In this document: positions 5,204 to 8,854 of the stretch, in pieces | How positions within the stretch are numbered: position 1 is the first letter of the stretch | Layout of the letters: each line of letters opens with the position of its first letter | NCBI GenBank assembly: GCA_964540975.1 | Contig: CAZIOQ010000014.1 | Coordinates: 1 to 8,854 of the forward strand | Origin: CAZIOQ01 sp964540975 | Lineage (GTDB): Bacteria > Patescibacteriota > Microgenomatia > UBA12405 > UBA6130 | Length of the DNA stretch: 8,854 nt | Reading direction: 5' to 3' | Translations under genes and position numbers: made by a program | Notes under the pieces: model-generated | What the model was told of the DNA's origin: nothing | The model's database searches: none | Seen by the model: only the letters and a program-made list of their open reading frames with translations

Positions 5204-5216
5204 AATTTGCCGAAAA

Positions 5217-6425
5217 ATGAACAAACCAAAAATATATTTAGACTATGCTGCGACTACTCCAGTTGATCCAAGAGTAATAAAAGCAATGGCGCCTTTTTGG
5301 CAAGAAAAATTTGCCAATCCTTCTTCTTTACATTTTTTTGGTCAAGAGGCAAAACAGGCTCTTGATCAGGCAAGATCAAAAGTGGCCCAATTTTTGGGAG
5401 CAAAATTTGAAGAAATAGTTTTTACTTCTTGTGCAACTGAGTCTATTAATTTGGCTCATAAAGGATTGTTAGAAAATTTTTATTTAAGGATGAAAGAAAA
5501 ACCAAGAGTGATAACGACGCCAATTGAGCATAAGGCAGTTTTGGCCACTCTTGAGCATCTTCAAAAACTTGGTTGGGCAAAAATTGATTATTTAAAAGTT
5601 GATCAAACAGGATTGGTTTCTTTATCAGATTTTGACTCTTTGATCAAACCAGAAACGGTTTTGGTTTCAATTGGTTTTGTTAATAATGAGGTAGGGACAG
5701 TCCAGCCAATCAAGAAAATTGGCAATTGGCTTAAGTTAGCCAATGAAAAAAGGAAAAAACAAGGATGGGCAAAAATTTATTTTCACAGCGACGTTACCCA
5801 GGCAGTTGGCCATTTCAAAATTAATGTTGATAAATTAAATTTGGATTTGGCTTCTTTTTCCGGTCATAAATTTTATGCCCCCAAAGGAATTGGCGTTTTG
5901 TATTTGAGGTCAGGAGTACCGATCACTAGGCAACAGGATGGTGGCAGTCAAGAGAATCATCAAAGAGCTGGAACAGAGAATTTAAGTTTTATTGTTGGTT
6001 TGGCAAAGGCTTTGGTCATAGTTGAAAAAGAGAGGAGTCAAGAGACAAAAAGGATTAGAAACTTAAGCAAAAGGCTAATTAAGGGTTTGTTAAAAGTGCC
6101 AGGAGTTCATTTGATTGGTAATTGTCAAGAAAGGGCACCTCATATTGTTTCGATTTTGGTTGATGGGGTCGAAGGAGAATCAGTCCTGTTGGCTCTCTCT
6201 GATTTGGGAATCGCTGTTTCTTCTGGGAGTGCCTGTACTAGCGGAGAACTAAAACCATCGCATGTTTTGCTGGCAATGGGGATTTCACCTTCAAAAGCCC
6301 ATGGTTCAATTAGGTTTTCTTTAGGCAGATGGACGATGAGAAAAGAAATTGATTATCTGATTAAAGTTTTTCCAGGAGCAATAGAAAAGTTGAGAAGAAT
6401 AGGGAAAGGAATTAATAAAAATTAA
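5217..6425 (+). CDS. iscS: Cysteine desulfurase, IscS/NifS family
   Basis: 402 residues, the normal length of group I desulfurases. The enzyme takes sulfur from L-cysteine as an enzyme persulfide, giving alanine, and passes it to Fe-S scaffolds and probably to tRNA thiolation. Visible features: N-terminal YLDYAATTPVDP; the ATESIN cofactor-phosphate loop (73-78); His105 (PIEHKAVL) that stacks on PLP; NNEVGTVQP (156-164); Asp192 in HSDVTQAVGH; Schiff-base Lys218 in SFSGHKFYAPKG; Arg250/Thr253 in HQRAGTEN; and catalytic Cys340 in SSGSACTSG on the mobile loop. All key residues are intact. No ribosome binding site precedes the ATG. It lies 88 nt before the IscU scaffold gene, its normal partner. 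SufS is unlikely given the IscS-type long active-site loop and the partner. Confidence 0.96.
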   Translation: MNKPKIYLDYAATTPVDPRVIKAMAPFWQEKFANPSSLHFFGQEAKQALDQARSKVAQFLGAKFEEIVFTSCATESINLAHKGLLENFYLRMKEKPRVITTPIEHKAVLATLEHLQKLGWAKIDYLKVDQTGLVSLSDFDSLIKPETVLVSIGFVNNEVGTVQPIKKIGNWLKLANEKRKKQGWAKIYFHSDVTQAVGHFKINVDKLNLDLASFSGHKFYAPKGIGVLYLRSGVPITRQQDGGSQENHQRAGTENLSFIVGLAKALVIVEKERSQETKRIRNLSKRLIKGLLKVPGVHLIGNCQERAPHIVSILVDGVEGESVLLALSDLGIAVSSGSACTSGELKPSHVLLAMGISPSKAHGSIRFSLGRWTMRKEIDYLIKVFPGAIEKLRRIGKGINKN

Positions 6426-6430
6426 TGAAG

Positions 6431-6449
6431 CCTCTCCGCCCGGAGAAGG
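6431..6449 (+). other. Hairpin in the iscS-iscU spacer
   Basis: CCTCTCC and GGAGAAGG form a 7-bp stem with one bulged A and a GCCC loop. There is no T-run, so it is not an intrinsic terminator. It may protect or tune the mRNA between the two genes. The same spacer carries an ATG at 6425, overlapping the desulfurase stop as TAATG, that opens a 24-codon frame (6425-6499) ending in a hydrophobic segment SSWLVWLLMIGELF. Confidence 0.35.
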
Positions 6450-6513
6450 GCGAAAGTTCTTGGCTGGTGTGGCTTCTTATGATCGGCGAGTTATTTTAAG
6501 GCGCGAAATAAAA

Positions 6514-6903
6514 ATGTACTCTAAAAAAGTTTTGGATCATTTTAGACAGCCGAGAAATATGGGTAAAATGAGAGATCCTTCGGCTGTCGCTCAGGAAGGA
6601 AATCCCGTATGTGGCGACGTGATGAGAATTTATCTTAAGATTGGCAAAAACAAAGAGGGTAAAGATTATATTAAAGATATCAAATTCCAAACTTTAGGTT
6701 GTGCAGCCGCAATTGCCACTAGCAGTATAATGACAGAAATGGTCAAAGGCAAACTTCTTGATGAAGCGGTAAAAGTGAGTAATCAAGCAATTGCTGAAGC
6801 CTTAGACGGTTTGCCGCCAGTGAAAATGCACTGTTCTGTTTTAGCCCAACAAGTTTTACAAAAGGCAATTAAGAATTATCAATCAAAAAATTCTCATCGC
6901 TAA
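6514..6903 (+). CDS. iscU: Fe-S cluster scaffold protein, IscU/NifU N-terminal family
   Basis: 129 residues from the ATG at 6514 (MYSKKVLDHFRQPRNMG), the canonical N-terminus of the family. The frame stays open back to a TTG at 6460, but that extension (AGVASYDRR...) has no family counterpart. All three cluster-ligand cysteines are present: Cys33 in NPVCGD, Cys63 in LGCAAAIATSS, and Cys107 in MHCSVLA. Asp35 and His106 are also kept. The Fe-S cluster is built on this protein with sulfur from the desulfurase just upstream, then handed to apoproteins. The Asp next to Cys33 is the residue that normally makes cluster release easy. No clear ribosome binding site precedes the ATG; the two genes look co-transcribed. 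HscA/HscB, ferredoxin and a regulator are not in the window, typical of a minimal system. Confidence 0.95.
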   Translation: MYSKKVLDHFRQPRNMGKMRDPSAVAQEGNPVCGDVMRIYLKIGKNKEGKDYIKDIKFQTLGCAAAIATSSIMTEMVKGKLLDEAVKVSNQAIAEALDGLPPVKMHCSVLAQQVLQKAIKNYQSKNSHR

Positions 6904-7001
6904 ACTTATCTTCATCTAAGACAAGGGTAGCCAGCCCAAAAAACCTCCCTTTCGCTTTGAATAATTTGTTCTAATCTAAAAATGTCTTCTTTCAAATGCC
7001 T

Positions 7002-7030
7002 TTGACACAGGTAGCCTTATAATATATAAT
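7002..7030 (+). promoter_or_regulatory. Perfect consensus sigma-70 promoter
   Basis: TTGACA (7002-7007), a 17-nt spacer, and TATAAT (7025-7030): both hexamers and the spacing are exact consensus. A second TATAAT at 7018-7023 overlaps out of register. The start is predicted near 7037, only about 6 nt before the ATG at 7043. Confidence 0.85.
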
Positions 7031-7042
7031 ACTAAGCTAATT

Positions 7043-7591
7043 ATGGGACCAATAGAGGTATTAAGGGGTAGAACTCCAGAAGAAGTTGCTCAAAAATTTA
7101 ATCAAAGAGAGAATGAAGGTTGGAAACCACTGACGCAGGGAACTGCTGGTGGAGAAGAACCTTATTTTTTGTCTGTTTATCGTCCGTTAGATAACACCGC
7201 TTTTGAGCAAGATTCCGAGAGGCCAATTCAAAAAGTTTTGATTACAGCAGAGAAACTGAGTGAAATTTATGAGAAATTAAGAGAAATATATCCTTATGGG
7301 AAGCCAATCCGTTCGCTTAGAGAAAAGGAAAAAGAGAAAAATGCTCAGATGTATCAACGTTGTCGCCGATGGAATCTTCCCCCAGACAAAGAGAATAAAA
7401 TCGCTTTTTTGTTTCCTCCCGATGCAAATATGCCTATGGCTAGATTGTATGTTTCATTATTAGGGGCTGGTTTTAAGACCGTAGAAGACCTGCTGGCATC
7501 CTCTGAGTATGAATATTATAAAGGTATTGGCAAGAAAGGGAGAGAGGCAATTAAGGCGATCAAAGAGATCCTTCTTTCCGAGAACCACTAA
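7043..7591 (+). CDS. Protein with a C-terminal RNA polymerase alpha-CTD-like helix-hairpin-helix domain
   Basis: 182 residues of unknown overall function. The N-terminal 50 residues (VLRGRTPEEVAQKFNQRENEGWKP onward) resemble small DUF1737/DUF4177-type domains, with a helix followed by the EGW turn and strands ending YFLSVYRP. The middle (about 70-115) is helical and charged. The C-terminus (about 130-178) matches the RNA polymerase alpha-CTD fold pattern: a helix MARLYVSLLGAG, then FKTVEDLLASSEYEYYKGIGKKGREAIKAIKEIL. This parallels the alpha-CTD pattern of GINTVxDLL followed by GxKSLxEIxxxL. Such domains bind AT-rich minor groove or protein partners. The ATG at 7043 has no ribosome binding site and almost no leader, so translation is probably leaderless; a later start would remove the N-terminal domain. 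The stop codon lies inside a terminator stem. A DNA-binding or transcription-linked role is inference. Confidence 0.8.
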   Translation: MGPIEVLRGRTPEEVAQKFNQRENEGWKPLTQGTAGGEEPYFLSVYRPLDNTAFEQDSERPIQKVLITAEKLSEIYEKLREIYPYGKPIRSLREKEKEKNAQMYQRCRRWNLPPDKENKIAFLFPPDANMPMARLYVSLLGAGFKTVEDLLASSEYEYYKGIGKKGREAIKAIKEILLSENH

Positions 7592-7611
7592 CTTTTGGTT
7601 CAAGCTTTTTC
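7582..7611 (+). terminator. Intrinsic terminator of the alpha-CTD-like gene
   Basis: GAACCA (7582-7587) pairs with TGGTTC (7596-7601) and is followed shortly by five Ts (7606-7610). The loop contains the TAA stop codon, so termination is tightly coupled to the gene end. The stem is short, so efficiency is uncertain. Confidence 0.5.
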
Positions 7612-7665
7612 AATAACTATTATCTTTTAAAGTATTTTTCCCTTTTCCTGCCGCCACCGCTGACC

Positions 7666-7829
7666 TGTCCGTTCGTAGCTTTAGCGAAGGGACACTAACA
7701 ATTCTTAGAAATTTTTGATAAATAAGTTCGAGCGTAGTTGTAAATATACTCAGCTGGCCATGGCAGGCGGGTAAAGACGAAGTCTCCGGTTTAAGCCCGG
7801 ATGTTAGCCCAAAAAAATTTTTTTGTAAC
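7666..7829. other. Folded spacer between convergent genes, with tRNA-T-arm-like hairpin and A/T-run terminator
   Basis: Stems in order: TGTCC-g-TTCG (7666-7675) with CGAA-g-GGACA (7685-7694), nine pairs around one G-G mismatch; AGAC-GAA-GTCT (7775-7785); TCCGG (7785-7789) with CCGGA (7797-7801) around a seven-base loop like a tRNA T-arm; and GTTA (7803-7806) with TAAC (7826-7829) enclosing seven As then seven Ts (7811-7824). The last could terminate transcription from both sides. A D-arm-like CTCAGCTGG occurs at 7749-7757, but no matching 5' acceptor strand or anticodon stem is visible, so this is not called a tRNA. Confidence 0.35.
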
Positions 7830-7850
7830 AAGATAATTCCCAGAAAACAC

Positions 7851-8795
7851 TTAGAGGAAAATTCTCCCCCATAAAGAAAGAATAAGATGATCAATTTTCT
7901 CCAGAAAATTTAAAAATATCTTGGATAAACTAACCTCTTTTTTTTCAGCAATTTCCTCTCCTACTTGCGTGCCTAAAATTTTATTTTCTTCATAAAATCT
8001 CATTTGGACAACCTCGCTCTCAGGAATTTCTTGCGCCTGAGTTCCCAGCACCAAAGAGGAAAGCAATTTTTTCTGTTCTTCTTCTTCTTGGGAAATTTTT
8101 TCCGGTAATATAAGATAGGAAACAACTGGAAATTCTTTCAAAACATTTGTTCCCCTTCCGTCATTCGCCAAAACCATTGAAGAAGGCAAAAATTCAATTT
8201 TGGCTACTCCCGGGCTTTTTCCTTTAAAATATACAGTGCCAAAGACTCCATGGTCAGAAAAAAACCCGGGATTAGGTGATCCGCCAGTTAAACGGGCCCA
8301 ACCCGCCTCATTGTTTATCTCTTTTTGAACAAAAATATTGGCAAATGAGTCTTGGGTAGAAATTTCTTCTACCTCAAGCCTTTCCGGATTAAAACCCAAA
8401 TCCGCCTGAATCGCATTTACAGGAACCTTAATCCCGGCAATTTCAATTTTTAAGGGAAATATCTCTCCCAAACGATACTGACCTTTTGGAGGAATAACAA
8501 AAGAAACCGTCTTTGGGGTGGGAGGAAAGCCCATCTTAAATAAAATTTTAGACTCCCCAAAAACCAAACCAAAAGAAAGTAAAGTAAAAACCAAAATCAA
8601 ACCAGCATCCAAAAAACTATGGGAAAAAGAGCATTTTTTTGCTTCTTTTATCCGGCACCACAAACAGGGAAATCTTTTTAAATTCAAAAGCCACCACAAA
8701 GGATAAGCCAAAGCCAAAAAGGCTCCAAAAATCGCCAAAAGATGAACCAAAAACCACGAGGCAAGAATAAAGGCAATAACCTGTAAAACAATCAT
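7851..8795 (-). CDS. Membrane-anchored cohesin-domain protein
   Basis: 314 residues. The first about 38 residues form one or two hydrophobic spans (MIVLQVIAFILASWFLVHLL...). A short cytoplasmic-looking loop with CLWC and a further Cys (44, 47, 55) follows, then a second clear membrane span (61-80). Residues about 95-218 have the look of a cohesin fold: YRLGEIFPLKIEI, NAIQADLGFNPERLEV, and GGSPNPGFFSDHGVFGTVYFKGKSPGVAKIEF. Cohesins hold dockerin partners at the surface; no dockerin gene is in the window. A Glu/Gln-rich linker (235-243) and a hydrophobic amphipathic tail (291-314) end the protein. The ATG at 8795 is preceded by AGGAAG at about 6 nt. Cohesin proteins on short anchors are common in CPR and may serve surface attachment. 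It converges on the alpha-CTD-like gene. Confidence 0.82.
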   Translation of the reverse strand: MIVLQVIAFILASWFLVHLLAIFGAFLALAYPLWWLLNLKRFPCLWCRIKEAKKCSFSHSFLDAGLILVFTLLSFGLVFGESKILFKMGFPPTPKTVSFVIPPKGQYRLGEIFPLKIEIAGIKVPVNAIQADLGFNPERLEVEEISTQDSFANIFVQKEINNEAGWARLTGGSPNPGFFSDHGVFGTVYFKGKSPGVAKIEFLPSSMVLANDGRGTNVLKEFPVVSYLILPEKISQEEEEQKKLLSSLVLGTQAQEIPESEVVQMRFYEENKILGTQVGEEIAEKKEVSLSKIFLNFLEKIDHLILSLWGRIFL

Positions 8796-8809
8796 TGTTA
8801 TCTTCCTAC

Positions 8810-8839
8810 ATAATACAACAAAATTGATAAATCAACCAA
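8810..8839 (-). promoter_or_regulatory. Possible promoter of the cohesin gene
   Basis: On the minus strand TTGGTT (8839-8834), an 18-nt spacer and TATTAT (8815-8810) precede the gene. The spacer holds most of a 12-nt inverted repeat, TTGAT-AA-ATCAA (8824-8835 in plus numbering), which could be an operator. The -35 match is poor. Confidence 0.35.
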
Positions 8840-8854
8840 ATTACAGCGCCGGTC

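Noticed and set aside
6460..6513. N-terminal extension of IscU from a TTG codon
   Set aside because: The extension has no family counterpart and the ATG at 6514 gives the exact canonical IscU N-terminus.
7610..7894. Minus-strand 94-codon open frame in the convergent spacer (contains SSLPACHGQLS)
   Set aside because: It overlaps the end of the cohesin gene and translates the folded, tRNA-like spacer. It has no domain, no ribosome binding site, and the pattern of an RNA region read as protein.
1..8854. CRISPR array, insertion sequence, integrase or phage genes
   Set aside because: No regularly spaced direct repeats, no transposase or integrase domain, and no terminal inverted repeats flanking a gene were seen.

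Overview
The window looks like an AT-rich, compact chromosome segment from a Candidate Phyla Radiation (Patescibacteria) bacterium, perhaps Microgenomates-like. The lineage is an inference from gene content: a CPR-type VirD4/HerA-related ATPase with its characteristic N-terminal domain, a short membrane-anchored cohesin protein, a stand-alone RRM protein, a minimal IscS/IscU pair, several SD-less starts and short intergenic spacers. TGA ends one gene (the sigma factor) and the others end in TAA or TAG, so there is no sign of TGA recoding.

Layout, left to right. 1-566: no intact gene; on the minus strand a strong sigma-70-type promoter (526-554) points leftward into about 520 nt rich in stem-loops, ending in a clearly GC-richer folded block (1-187) cut by the window edge. 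This is a candidate large structured RNA of unknown family. 567-1790 (-): conjugation/type IV ATPase homologue that has lost its nucleotide-binding centre. 1814-1873 (-): probable leftover tail of a penicillin-binding protein. 1916-2318 (+): promoter, structured leader and RRM protein. 2376-3443 (+): promoter and divergent sigma-70 family factor. 3457-3523: GC-rich nested hairpins. 3550-3717 (-): two tRNA-Thr genes (GGT and TGT) and their promoter, which overlaps the ribosome binding site of the divergent glycosyltransferase gene (3781-4851, +). 4852-5216: hairpin cluster and a possible gatC relic. 5217-6903 (+): cysteine desulfurase and IscU scaffold, one Fe-S assembly unit. 7002-7591 (+): perfect consensus promoter and an almost leaderless gene for a protein ending in an RNA-polymerase alpha-CTD-like domain. 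7592-7850: terminator and folded spacer. 7851-8795 (-): membrane protein with a cohesin domain.

Functionally the window mixes transcription-related factors (a divergent sigma and an alpha-CTD-like protein), an RNA-binding protein, Fe-S cluster assembly, glycolipid or envelope synthesis and a cell-surface protein. The recurring theme is decay: an ATPase lacking its centre, a PBP tail and a frameshifted gatC-like scrap. This suggests ongoing reduction or, alternatively, assembly collapse. The most novel-looking items are the leftward structured RNA, the Walker-less ATPase and the alpha-CTD-like protein with its consensus promoter.
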